The translations under genes were made by a program, and so were the position numbers. From Auxenochlorella pyrenoidosa (lineage: Eukaryota > Chlorophyta > Trebouxiophyceae > Chlorellales > Chlorellaceae), in the NCBI GenBank assembly GCA_001430745.1, contig KQ482042.1, forward strand, positions 2,299,041 to 2,321,635: a stretch of DNA of 22,595 nt. The letters are read 5' to 3'. A model generated the notes under the pieces. The model worked only from the letters and a program-made list of their open reading frames with translations. It was not told where the DNA came from and searched no databases. Positions 1 through 9,894 of this stretch are shown piece after piece (within the stretch, counting starts at the first letter, position 1; every line of letters starts with the position of its first letter).

Positions 1-17
1 GGCGCCGCACCCCGCAG

Positions 18-741
18 GGAGTGCAGCCTGGAGGTGGGCGTGGCCGCCCTGCTGACCTGGCTGACGCGCTGCACCCAGCTGCAGCCGCTTGGGCTGGTGG
101 TCCGCGACCGCCACGTCAAGATCATCCTGTCGGGTGGGTGGGGGTTGGGTGGGGGGTGGGGTCGGGGGCCCTGGCATCTCATATGTTATGAGGCTCCATG
201 CGGATGGCATGCTGAGGTCTGCAAACCAGCCCCGCAAGCATTCTGCTCTGAAGTCGTGGATAAGAACTAAATCTGTGCAGGGCACACATGTGCTGAGCTC
301 TCACACCATCTGCTTCTTGCGGCTGCAGGCCAGCCAAGCCACGAGGGGGCCGGCTCGGGTCACGCTATGCAGCGCTGCGCTGCCCTGCACTCTGAGCTGA
401 CCAGCATGCTCACCTCAGGCTGCAGCCGCCTGCCGGCCTTCCAAGGCCTGGTGCCGGTGCAGTTGGACGCTGAAGCAGGTGGGCGCAGCATGCAGCTGTG
501 GGGAAGTTAAAATCGCAGGCACGGCCCGAGCTGTGGCGCGCAGCCGTCGCGCGTCCCTGCTCCTCGCGCATGGTGAACAGCGCAGGCAGCTGCTGACCCG
601 GCAAGCCTCCCCGGGGGTTGTCTACCCCGCCCTCTCCCCCACAACTACGGTGCAGTGACCGCCACCGAGGACGGCACCGCCCTGCTGATCTCCACGCCAA
701 GCCTCTACAAGGCCATTGCCCCTGCCGCCAGCATGCCCTGA
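18..741 (+). CDS. C-terminal three exons of an unrecognised protein (5' end outside window)
   Basis: I do not recognise this product. Three exons join in phase: 18-133, 329-478 and 656-741, ending in TGA at 739-741. Each intron has GT and CAG ends, and the first visible exon is preceded by a C-rich tract and CAG at 15-17. The visible part is 116 residues. It begins ECSLEVGVAALLTWL, a hydrophobic, probably helical stretch, followed by VRDRHVKIIL, which looks like a beta strand or beta-alpha unit. After a polar linker (PSHEGAGSG) comes another helix-like part (CAALHSELTSML), and the protein ends TALLISTPSLYKAIAPAASMP. There is no clear catalytic motif, signal peptide or long membrane span in the visible part. 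The coding call rests on the open spliced frame and consistent phases (1, 1), not on homology. The gene lies upstream of ALG11 on the same strand, about 1.3 kb away. The start codon and N-terminal domains are off the left edge. Confidence 0.6.
134..170 (+). repeat. G-run tract at a 5' splice site (G-quadruplex-like)
   Basis: The first visible intron opens with GT at 134 inside a run of G tracts: GGGTGGGTGGGGG, then TTGGGTGGGGGGTGGGG, then a further G5. At least five runs of three or more G with loops of one to three bases fit the usual G-quadruplex pattern. The tract is on the sense strand, so it would also be present in the pre-mRNA at the donor. That it folds is inference. Confidence 0.55.
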
Positions 742-2044
742 ACGCCCGCCCGCTCGGTTCAGGCACCCACTGCATCCCAACCGCCTGGAAACATAATCAA
801 AGCTGACAACAGCGAAAGCAACTGCCGTGCAATCCTGCCGTCGACCCGTCGGAAATGCCCTGCCCGTGCCTTTCCCCTCCTGACACCTCACCTTCCACAG
901 TGACGCCTCGGCTTCTGCCCAGTGACAGCCCGGGCCCTACCCCCGCTTGCTCCTGACGCAGCACCACTCCCCGATTTTGCCCCTTGCGAGGTGCAGCTGT
1001 ATAAGTTTAAGCCGTCTTCCTTCTCGCTTGTGCCACCGCGGCCGCCAGCTCGCGACAGCTCCTCAAAAAAATGGCCCTCACCCTCTGCGCTGGGTCTGTT
1101 CGATGCCTTTCCGCCTTCACCAAGCCTTCTGTGTCGCAAAACGCACCCGCCTCTGCCAATCTGTGCTGTCCGTGCCCCATTTCATCACACCCCAAGCTGC
1201 TGTTCTCCTCTCCCACAGCATATCCAACAAATGTGCACCCTTTGCCCCCATGCCTGCCCTCCCGCGCCTGCACAGCCGTGCATACCCGTGTCAATACTTG
1301 CAGCCTCGTGCCTCTGCTGCGCTGCCCTTCTTGCTCTGCTTGATCCCCGCTTGATTGATAAGAAAGCTGTGTGGAGTGTCTCTCCTCAGTAGTCGGGGAC
1401 GTGCTCGCCAGTCCCACGACGCTGTACCTCTGCCTGCCCCATCTCCCGCTTCCAAGTGCCCTGCCGTGCACCCGCGCTCTTCATACCTGCATATAACCCT
1501 CGCTCCTTGTTTGTGTCATGTTTGTTGACATTCTCTGTACGTGTCAGTGTCTATTGACGAGGGGGAGGTGCCGAGGGGGAGAGGCCAGGTGGCCGCCACG
1601 TCACCGTCGGCCAGCTGATTTCTCCCACGACACCCAAGATGTCGGCTCCTGCTCGAGTCTCGTTGGGTCCCCGCCAATGCGGTAGCGATCATGCCGGTGG
1701 CCATCCTCTTGACGAGCTTGGTCGTGGCGGCGTTTGTGCTGGGGGTGGTGAGCCGGGGCCCGGCGCGATGCTCATAGATCATGAAGAGCAACATTCAAGC
1801 AGTGCTCCCTGTCGCGGCCCGAGCGGAGCTTCTGCCAGCAGGGCCACAACCTGCTTGGTGCAAAACCCTGGCTTCCCGCCTTGTGTGGCATGCGGCATCG
1901 CTACTGCATGCCACAGAATCGGCGAGGGGCTCCAGGATGCAGCTGGGGATCAGACTGCTGGGCTGGCGGCGGCGCCCCCGCCCGGTGGCACTCAAGTGCA
2001 CATCCATCACGGCATGCTGTCTGCCACCTCTGTGCCCTCCTGGC
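742..2044. other. Intergenic stretch between the first gene and ALG11
   Basis: About 1.3 kb with no open frame that looks like a protein. The part from about 900 to 1500 is C/T-rich on the plus strand with short A/T patches, as expected for a 3' UTR followed by a promoter. I see no TGTAA signal for the upstream gene. A short plus-strand frame at 1691 encodes a hydrophobic peptide (MPVAILLTSLVVAAFVLGVV), listed separately. Longer open frames on both strands are low-complexity by-products of high GC. Confidence 0.55.
1691..1747 (+). other. Short hydrophobic reading frame, possible alternative first exon of ALG11
   Basis: ATG at 1691 opens a peptide reading MPVAILLTSLVVAAFVLGV, a plausible membrane segment. 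It is followed at 1748 by GTGAGC, a good donor. Splicing in phase 0 to the CAG at 2046-2048 would join it in frame to [10 protein letters not shown] of ALG11 and give two consecutive hydrophobic segments. ALG11 relatives normally have one N-terminal membrane anchor, so the start at 2045 is simpler. The peptide may be chance. Confidence 0.2.
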
Positions 2045-5000
2045 ATGCAGGAAACGCTGGCAGCAGTGGGTCTGGTGCTGGCAGCGGTTCTGGCAGTCCT
2101 AGTGCTCGTCGCCCGGTGGTGGGTGCGGCGCAGCCTGCCGCCAGTCGCCAAGGTGGGCGGGCGCGGGCGGCAGCATCTGGCCGGCCGGCTGTTTCTTCTG
2201 CGCCTTGGGAGCCGTCGTTGCAGTTGCGGTGCTCCGCGCTGAAGCCTGCGCCTGCCCTGCCTGCAGGGCTGGGTGGCCTTCTTCCACCCCTTTGCGGATG
2301 GCGGCGGCGGCGGCGAGCGGGTGCTGTGGTGAGCAGGCTCATGCCGGCACTGCGCTGGTTCAGCTTTTGTAGAGCAGGGAAGCACATTGGTGGTGTGAGC
2401 TCGGAACACTTCACTCTTACAGAGGCGTAACCCGGCTAGCTGGTGCCAGACCCTGCCTGCCTCGCCCCTGCCCCCGCTCCTCGCCTGCCCTTTGCAGGGC
2501 TGCTGTGCAGGCGCTACAGCAGATGCGCCCGGATGTGAAGGCAAGCAGCCCGGTGCAGGGCGCACTTGCAGCTCAGTGCCGTGCTGCTGTACGCGCACGT
2601 TGCGCCCTGCTGTTGCGCCCGCGGCATGCCCCCCGCGCTTCATGGCGCCCCGCCCCTCGCAAACCTCTGCCAGCACCTCTTGAGGGATGTCTCACCCAAC
2701 CCCCTGCTCTGCGCAGGTGGCCATTTACTGCGGCGGAGACATGACCGCGGAGCAGCTGTGCGCGCACGTGGCTGAACGGTTCAACCTGCAGGTGGCGCCC
2801 ACCTTCCGGGTGAGGCCCTTCCCACCCAGGTGGCCGGCAGCGTGCAGCTGTGGCGTGCGGCAGCCACGCTGTGTATAGCAGGCGTGCTGTGCCGGGTGCC
2901 AGGCGAGCGAGAATGCCTCGCAAGCAGGGTGATGCAGGCACGCATGCTGCACTCGAAGTGCGCGGTGCTGGCAGATGGGCCCGTGCTGGTAGGGCTTGCG
3001 CCCAAGGCGCGCCCGCAGGCGCCACGGCTCGCCTGCTTCTGGCTGCCCGCCTTGCCACAGGCTCCCTCCCTGCAACGCCCCCTCCTGCCCCGACGCAGGT
3101 GGTACCCCTCTCCAGCCGCGACTGCCTGCTGCCGGGGCGCTACCCACGCTTCACCATGGCAGCCCAGGCGGCCGCCTCGGTGCGGGTGGCCTGGCAGGGC
3201 CTGCGCCAGCTGCTGCCCGAGACGTACGTGGACACCACCGGGTGGGCCTTCCCCTACCCGCTGGCGCGCCTGGCCGGCGCCCGCGTGGCGGCCTACGTGC
3301 ACTACCCCACCATCTCCACAGACATGCTGCAGAGGTGGGGTGCGCGGCCTGGATGGGGGATGGGGCCGGGGAGGGCAGGTGCAGGCGGGCAGCGCCTGGA
3401 GAGAGCCCGCCTCGCTCACCCGGCCACCCCTCCCGCACGCCTGCGGTCCCTCGCTGCCTGCCGCGCACCGCCCCTGCCGCTCGTTGCCCAGCCGCGCCCG
3501 CCGCAATGCCCCGCTGCCTGGCGCGCAGGGTGTGGGAGCGCGACGCTCTGTACAACAACTCTGACGACGTGGCCGCCTCCCCCGCCAAGTCGCTCGTCAA
3601 GCTGGCATACTACCACTGCCTCGCCCTGGTGTACGGCGCGGTGGGCGCCTGTGCGCAGGTGGGGCACAGCATGCCCGCATGGGACCATGCCTTCCCGTGC
3701 GGGCTGGCATGCGCCCCTGGCGTGCTGCTGCCGCGCCAACAAGCATGCATGCAAGTGTGCACAGGCGGCATGGCTGCACATGCGGCATGCCGGCTGGCTC
3801 CGTGCTGGCGAAGCAGCCCCTGGCCGCGCGCCTGCCGCAGGTGGTCATGGTGAACAGCAGCTGGACGCGACGGCACATCGCAGAGCTGTGGTGGCAGTGG
3901 CGCAAGCCCCAGCGCGTCTACCCGCCCTGCGACACCTGCGCGCTGCAGGCAAGCACCCGGCAGCTGGGGCCCCGCCCAGCCCTGCAGGTGAACCCTGCAG
4001 CGGTCCCGCAGGTCCCCCCTCGGGAGCACCTGCGCTCTAAGCCCTGGCCGCACCCCTCCACCCACCCACACACACACGTGGCACCCCCCTACTGGCCGCG
4101 CGCCCCGCCGCAGGCGCTGCCACTGGACCGCCGGCTGAAGCGCGCCTACCTGGTGTCTGTGGCGCAGTTCCGGCCGGAGAAGGACCACGCGCTGCAGCTG
4201 CGCGCCCTGGCGGCGGCGCGGGCAAAGGCGGAGGGCATGCACGACGCGGTGGGGGACGCGGTGCTGGGGGCGCACCTGAAGCTGGTGGGCAGCTGCCGCA
4301 ACGCCGAGGACGAGCGCCGCATAGAGGAGCTGAAAGGTGTGCTGCGCGGAGAGGCAGCCAGATTGGTGGGCGAGCTGGGGAGCACCTTGGCATGCGCTTG
4401 CCTGGCAGCCGGGAGGTTGTGCTGGAGCGGGAGCGGGGTTCACCACCATCACAGCTTTATTGCGTTTGCACTCCTGGCCGGCAACCCCGGGGCTTGCCCC
4501 AACGGTGCGACCACATCATGCGCCTTGCCTTGCCCTGCCCCCCTCCCCCCGCAGCCCTGGCCCTGCAGCTGGGCGTGGGCGACCAGGTGGAGTTCTGCGT
4601 GAACGCCTCGTTCGACCAGCTGCGCGCGCTGCTGGGGGACGCGGTGGCGGGGCTGCACACAATGGTGGACGAGCACTTTGGCATCTCGGTGGTCGAGTAC
4701 ATGGCGGCCGGTGAGGGGGGGGGAGTTGCGCCCCACGCCCCACGCCCGTGCGCCGGGTGCCTTGTCCAGGGTTGGGGCCTGCGGGGCCGGGTGCGCAAGC
4801 TCTGCGCACCTTTGCCATTGCGCAGCGCAGGTCGGGCTTGGGAGGGCAGGCGGTGGGTCGCGGTGGCAGCGTCGACGCACCCTTGACCGCCTGCCCTGCA
4901 ACCCTGTGCTGGCCCCTGCTGGCAGGCGTGGTGCCCATTGCGCACGACTCGGCGGGGCCCCGCGAGGACATTGTGCTGCCGGAGCCGGGGCCGCGGCCCG

Positions 5001-5683
5001 GCGACCCGCCGCAGCCCACCGGCCTGCGCTGCAGCAGCCTGGAGCAGTATGCCGACGCGATAGTGGAGGTGGGACCTGCTGCTGTGGGGGGTTGGAGGCC
5101 GCTGTGCAAGGGACGGCTTGCTTTTGCAAGGCAGCCAGCACGAGGTGCATGGCGGGAGCTTGGCAGAGACCTTGGCAAGAGTGGCTGCCTTGAGCGTGCC
5201 GGTGCGTGGGACCCTCCCTCATGCTCTGCAGGTGGTGGGCATGGGGCAGCTAGAGCGCATGCGGGTGGCGGCTGCCGCACGGCGCCGTGCTGCGCAGGCA
5301 AGTGGTGCTCCTGGGGAGAGGGGGGCAAGCGCCTGCGCGCAGCCGCCGCACCTACAGCAGGCCTGTGCCTTTGGCAGCGCAGCCTGCAGGGCAGGCACAG
5401 ACGCCACGTGCCCAAGGGCACCTGATCTTGAAATGCAAATGCAATGACGAGAGCCTCCGCCCGCAGTCTCCAGGCCACCGCCCCCTGCCAGACCAGGCCA
5501 GGGACTGGCCGGCCCAGCATCTGGAGCGCGTGCCTGCAAACTGCACGTCCCCCCCCCCCCCCCCCCCCCCTCCTTCATGCGCAGTTTTCGGACCAGCGCT
5601 TCCAGCGGGAGTTCCTGGCGTGCTGCGAGGACGTGCTCCCGGCCGGGCGCGCCTCTGAGCCGCCCCGCAATGTGCTCAAGTGA
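2045..5683 (+). CDS. ALG11: ALG11: GDP-Man:Man3GlcNAc2-PP-dolichol alpha-1,2-mannosyltransferase
   Basis: This GT4-family enzyme adds the fourth and fifth mannoses (both alpha-1,2) to dolichol-linked Man3GlcNAc2 on the cytosolic face of the ER during N-glycan precursor synthesis. Twelve exons give 488 residues, the usual family length: 2045-2152, 2267-2328, 2498-2540, 2717-2809, 3099-3334, 3529-3658, 3841-3948, 4114-4336, 4555-4710, 4926-5068, 5232-5297, 5585-5683. Visible features are an N-terminal membrane anchor (about 5-25), [17 protein letters not shown] (41-57, the glycine loop of the family), the YVHYPTIST and VNSSWT blocks, [11 protein letters not shown] (275-285), and the E-x7-E motif with E374 and E382 in EHFGISVVE. 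The start at 2045 was chosen because it leaves one anchor just before FFHP, as in plant relatives. Introns at 2541, 3949 and 5298 begin with GC instead of GT. The intron at 3949-4113 has no in-frame stop and is a multiple of three. Family identity is very secure; the exact first exon less so. Confidence 0.94.
5549..5570 (+). repeat. C22 homopolymer in the last ALG11 intron
   Basis: Twenty-two consecutive C residues lie a few bases upstream of the acceptor CAG at 5582-5584, where the polypyrimidine tract is expected. Such a run is prone to length change and to sequencing or assembly error. Confidence 0.9.
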
Positions 5684-6259
5684 GGATTGTGCCACCGCCT
5701 GGCCAAGCCAGCGGTGGTTCTCCCCAGCCCTGCGTGTGGCACCCCCCACTGTGCAAACCCTGCTCCCCATCCTGTCACGCCGCAAGTCCCTCTGTCTACA
5801 AGAACTGCTACCTGTTTCCCTTGCGAGTAATGAGAAGCACGTTACACAACATTACTGTCTTGTGGACGGGAGCACACATCAGGATTTCAGGGCTGGCAAA
5901 CAAGGTCGTGGGTATGCAGGGCATGCGGTGCACGGAGTCAAGCTGGGTGGAAAGTGGGGTCCCAGGCAGAGCTGCAGCTGGTGAGCAGCCAAGAAGCAAA
6001 TGGAAGGGGCCAGTGGCCCTGCTTGAGGAAGGCAGACAATCTCATTGCGATTCAGACAGTCTTTGAATTTAAAGTGACACCAGCATCGGAAGGGGCGCAG
6101 CGTGCTGGATGGGGGCCGGACATTGATTGCGTGGGAAAATGGCTGCTGGTTGGGGGAGCAAGGCCTAGAGGGTCAGGCCGCGGCTCAGCGAGAGGGCGGG
6201 GCAGCCCATGCTAGCGTCAGGCTGTGCTGGCCAGCGCAGCATACGCAGGACGCAGCCGC
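5684..6259. other. Convergent 3' region between ALG11 and NF-YC
   Basis: This 576-bp stretch separates two genes transcribed towards each other and must hold both 3' UTRs. Base composition is less GC-rich than the coding exons. A TTACA at 5842-5846 is TGTAA on the minus strand, but lies more than 400 bases beyond the NF-YC stop. I found no TGTAA on the plus strand for ALG11. Nothing in it reads as a protein. Confidence 0.5.
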
Positions 6260-7797
6260 CTACTGACGTGCCTGCTGGTACTGATTGGGCGGGTAGGAGG
6301 AGTAGGGCATGGGCTGCATGCCCATGCCGTAGGGGTTCCCAAACGGCTGCAGCATGCCTGGCTGCTGCTGCTGCGCGCCGCCGTAATCCAGCAGGAACTG
6401 GGCCTGCGCCTGCTGCGCCTGCTGCGCCTGCTGCTGCTGCTGCGAAATGCGCTGCTGCTCATGTATCGGCTCCCGCTGGTGCTGCGGCAGCTGCTGTTGC
6501 GGCTGCGGCGGCTGCTCCTGCTGCTGCGGTTGATGCGGCTGCTGCGGTTGCGGCGGCGCGGCCGGCAGCGGCACGAGGGTGCCCTCGTGGAGCTGGTCGT
6601 TGGTCTCCTCCCGCGGCACCACGTCCACCAGGAAGTCAAAGATGTCTGCGGTGGGTGGGGGTGAGGTGGGGCTTTGTGATGGCGCAGCCCTGCCGGCAAG
6701 GAGCCATGGTGGGCTGGTGGCCCCGTGAGGCCGGCAAGTCGGGACCTGCAGAGCGTCTCGATGCTGACAATGCAGACTGCGGCACTACCGCGCATGCTTG
6801 CCCCTCTTGGCGATCCTGCGCGCCCAGCAGGGCTGCCCCGCCCAGGCCCACCGGTGCGCGCAATGGCAGTGGCGACGTCGCTGCGTTGCATCGTGCGCCG
6901 CTTGAACTCTCCTGCCGCGCTCCACGAGCGCATCGTCAGCTCCTGCAGGGCGCACAGCACCGCACTGCCCCTGCTCAGCTCCCAGCCAGGCGCGTGCGAG
7001 CCCCCGCCCCACTGTGCCGCCCCCCCGCCCCGCATCATCCAGCTCTGGTGGGCCCGGGCCGGCCCTCCCCAGGCCGGCCCTCCCCATTCCTCACGCCACC
7101 TGCATGCAACCACTGCGTGCACGCCCTCCCCACCGGGGTGCACACAACTGTCGTGCCCTCGGGTGGGCGGCACCCACCTGGATGAAGAACTCGCAGGCGC
7201 GGGCAAACAGGACGGGCGCCTCGGCGCTGATCATGCGCACGTCCTCGTCGGACTTCATGATCTGGATATGCCAGGTGGGCGAGTGGGGGTGGGGGTGCGT
7301 GGTGAGTGTGTGTGTGTGTGTGCAAATGTTGTTGAGCCAGTCGCATAAAGCAACTGCTGTTCTCTGCGCCCTTATGCTTGGTACTTCTGGCCCTTGCGTT
7401 GCAATCCGTCGGGCAGAAATCACACCCGGAGAGATGAGCAGGCAAGCAGCTAAGGCGCAGCAGGCCAGCAGCCTGCAGTCGAGAACCCCTCTGTCATGTC
7501 GAACGCGAGCGCCGCCAGTGAAATAAATATGTTCTCAGATTCTCAGATGAGCTCGGGCCTGCAGGCCGCTGCCGGCATCTCGCCCACCGACAGCGCCGCC
7601 CAGCAGCCCCTTCGCACCTTCTTGATGCGCGCCAGCGGCAGCGCCTGGTTCTTGAAGTCGGCCAGCACCTCACTGTGCTCCTCCACCTCCTGCGTCGCCT
7701 GTTCCCAGAATTTGCGGAGCTCCTCTCCTAGCGCAAGCTGCGCGTACAGTTGCTGCTGCAGCGAGCCGCTGCCGCCAGCAACAGCGCCATCCTGCAT
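6260..7797 (-). CDS. NF-YC: NF-YC: nuclear factor Y subunit C (histone-fold, CCAAT-binding complex)
   Basis: NF-YC pairs with NF-YB through a histone fold, and the dimer recruits NF-YA to bind CCAAT promoters in the nucleus. Four exons on the minus strand, 7797-7618, 7261-7178, 6942-6852 and 6645-6260, give 246 residues with all junctions GT-AG. Residues 26-60 include EELRKFWEQ and DFKNQALPLARIKK, which match the region before and into the histone fold. Exon 2 encodes MKSDEDVRMISAEAPVLFA and ACEFFIQ; exon 3 ELTMRSW and FKRRTMQRSDVATAIA; exon 4 DIFDFLVDVVPREE. Together these are the complete conserved core (about 52-131). The tail is Q- and P-rich, as in activating NF-Y subunits. The start at 7797 gives a short N-terminus. 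A further upstream exon (ATG at 8185, MDGQGRAPSAQQ, donor GTGGGG) could splice in phase 0 to the CAG at 7795-7793 and replace it. Family identity is secure; the N-terminus is uncertain. Confidence 0.93.
6357..6545 (-). repeat. CAG/CAA-rich region coding the NF-YC glutamine-rich tail
   Basis: Read on the minus strand, this interrupted CAG/CAA/GCG stretch encodes runs such as QQQEQPPQPQQQLPQ and QQQQQAQQAQQAQAQ. It is coding microsatellite-like sequence inside the last NF-YC exon. The interruptions (CAA, GCG, CCG) should make it more stable than a pure repeat. Confidence 0.8.
7306..7322. repeat. (GT)8 dinucleotide repeat in NF-YC intron 1
   Basis: Eight GT units follow a G-rich stretch inside intron 1 (7262-7617), a short distance downstream in the minus direction from most of the intron and about 45 bases before the acceptor. 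It is CA-repeat on the transcribed strand's RNA, a possible length-variable marker. Confidence 0.85.
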
Positions 7798-8890
7798 CCG
7801 GTTACATGGAGACCATCCAGCACGGAGACGTGAGCAGGGAAACAAGCAGCACTTGGTCGGTTGATTGATTCCTGCGTGTCCACAGAGGCAGCTGCAGGAA
7901 GCTGGGCGGTGGCAGTGTGTGGCAGCGGCGACGGCAGCGGCGCCCAAGTCTCTCTCGTAACCCGCACCCTGCCATCCACTATCACTCCGCAACTCTAGAG
8001 CGGCGGCGGAGCTGCGTAACAGCGCAGCTTGGCGCCACGGCACTCCTCGCCGCTGCTTTGCCCCGCCTCGCCGCCGCTGCGTCCCATCCGTAAAGCCCAG
8101 CACACACATGCACACTATCGCAAGCAAGAACACGGCCTGAGGACCCCACCTGCTGCGCACTGGGAGCCCGGCCCTGACCGTCCATAGCCTGTGCCACCTT
8201 CTTGAGCTTGAATACTTGGCGATCGAAGCTGGGGAAAGCAGAGGGGCTCTTGTCGGAGAGCCTTCGATGTTGATTCTGCCAGCGCAAGGCGATCGGCACA
8301 GCGCGGTGCAGCGGGCAGCGGCGATGCGAGACCACGAGCTATCAATATAACTATATTCTTGCAAGCGTGCATTGAACATCAAGGCTGACCAGACAGCTTG
8401 CAGTTTTTGATGCATATCGCACCGGGCGATGCAGTCTGGAGTGCTGCATGGACAGAGAGCCGGCGCTTTGAGATGGGATGTGCCAATCGTGGCAGAGCTC
8501 GCAATTGATGTCGCCTTCGTAACCAGCTTACGATGGACTGTTTTGTGGAATCCCTCAACAGGATGAACCTCCGCTCTAGTACTGATGGTGCGCAGCCTTG
8601 GTGCGTAGCACCCATCACATCGATCTATGCACCGCTCCTCTGTCTTTGGAAGCATGTGAGCCTGCTAAGCTGACACACCTGGGGGTGTAGAGGCCTCCCT
8701 CAGCTTGTTGCAGCTTGTCCCACGACAGTCCATGGTGGCAAGCTGCCGCTTTCTTACCTGCAGTAGTTGCTGCACAAGCTTCACGTGCTACCCTCACAGT
8801 TCTAGCCCCGTTGGCTCTGCTTTACAGGAGCGAAAGTTGTCAGTGCCAGCAGGGCGGTTTGTGGAAGGCAGCAGCTTCAGATGCTCACTG
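7798..8890. other. Region between NF-YC start and the J-domain gene stop
   Basis: About 1.1 kb that must contain the 3' UTR of the upstream minus-strand gene and the promoter and 5' UTR of NF-YC. A minus-strand frame stays open from 8655 into the NF-YC start, but its residues look unlike the NF-YC family and the base composition is lower in GC, so I treat it as non-coding. A possible alternative NF-YC first exon (8185 down to about 8150) lies here. No RNA gene or repeat was seen. Confidence 0.5.
8822..8826 (-). terminator. Candidate TGTAA poly(A) signal of the J-domain gene
   Basis: TGTAA on the minus strand, 65 bases after the TGA at 8893-8891. TGTAA is the usual polyadenylation signal of green algae. 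Position fits; usage is inference. Confidence 0.5.
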
Positions 8891-9853
8891 TCAGGCAGCG
8901 GGCCCCCGCACCAGTACCAGCTTCAGCTGTGTTTGCTGCTTGCCACCCCCGGACCCAGCTGCGCTCCCACTGCGTTTGGTGCTGCTCTTGCCGCCAATTT
9001 CGCCGCTGCTTGCGCCTCGCCCGCTGCCTGCACCACCAGCCTTGCCGCTGCTAGCGCTATTCTTGCGCCGCTTCTTCCGATATTTGTGCAGCGCCTTGTT
9101 CCGCCCGCCTTGCACGATGGCGGCGCCTTCGGCCTGCGCTGCGCGCCGTTCCTTTGCCTGCTGGTGCAGCACTGCCCGCATCAGCTGATTCCGCGCCAAG
9201 AGGGCAGGATCCGGCTCAGGCTCGCTGGCAGAGCCTGCATGGAGAGGGGACACAAAACATCACAATGCACGTTTGAGGAGAAAAACAGAGCAGGAATGCA
9301 CATGGGCCGGCCCTCATAAGACCGGCCGGCCAAAGCAGAGCTGTTCAACCTGTCCTTGCACCACCGCAAACGCTACAGGCACCCGACGCACCTTCATCGC
9401 TGTTGCCCCTGGACGTCTCGACGTCACTGCTGCTGCCCTCATCACTGCTGCTGCTGAGCACCCTAAGCCGCCGCTTAGCCTGTTCACTGGCCTTGCTGCC
9501 CCGGTTGGCCTGCTGCTGCACATGCTCTTCTGCATGTGTAGGCTGGCTGCCACCAACCCCATCTGCTGCTGGCAGAGCAAATGCTGCAGGCCTCTTGAGC
9601 AGCTCCAGCTTGCTTCTGTTGTTGTCCCACCGGCTGCCAGCCTGGCCGCCCCGGCTTGCAATCGCAGCAAGGCCAGGCTGGCTGGATTGTTGAATTTCAG
9701 CTTGTGGCTGACAGGAGGGGCTGCCCAGTTGCTCCTGCTCCTGCTGTGAGCCGAGGAGCGCTGGGGACGGCTGCGCTGCTGCTTGTCGCCACAAAGGCAG
9801 ACGCGGCCGTTGCTCGTGCTGCTGAACCCAGGCCAACTGATCCTGCTGCCAAC

Positions 9854-9894
<41 letters not shown>

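Noticed and set aside
922..1471. Overlapping frames of 90 to 156 codons on both strands between 922 and 1471
   Set aside because: Pyrimidine-rich low-complexity sequence, no domain-like composition, and no splice-compatible neighbours.
2850..4040. A 396-codon plus-strand frame inside the ALG11 gene
   Set aside because: It runs through ALG11 exons out of frame and through introns. The ALG11 family sequence is in different frames joined by splicing.
6217..7206. A 329-codon minus-strand frame over NF-YC exons 3 and 4
   Set aside because: It reads the correct frame of NF-YC only for exon 3 and then passes through introns and another frame. The exon structure explains it better.
7543..8655. A 370-codon minus-strand frame covering NF-YC exon 1 and 858 bases upstream
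   Set aside because: Only the last part (from 7797) matches NF-YC. The upstream part is unlike NF-Y, its base composition resembles non-coding DNA here, and the frame continues past the exon 1 donor into the intron.
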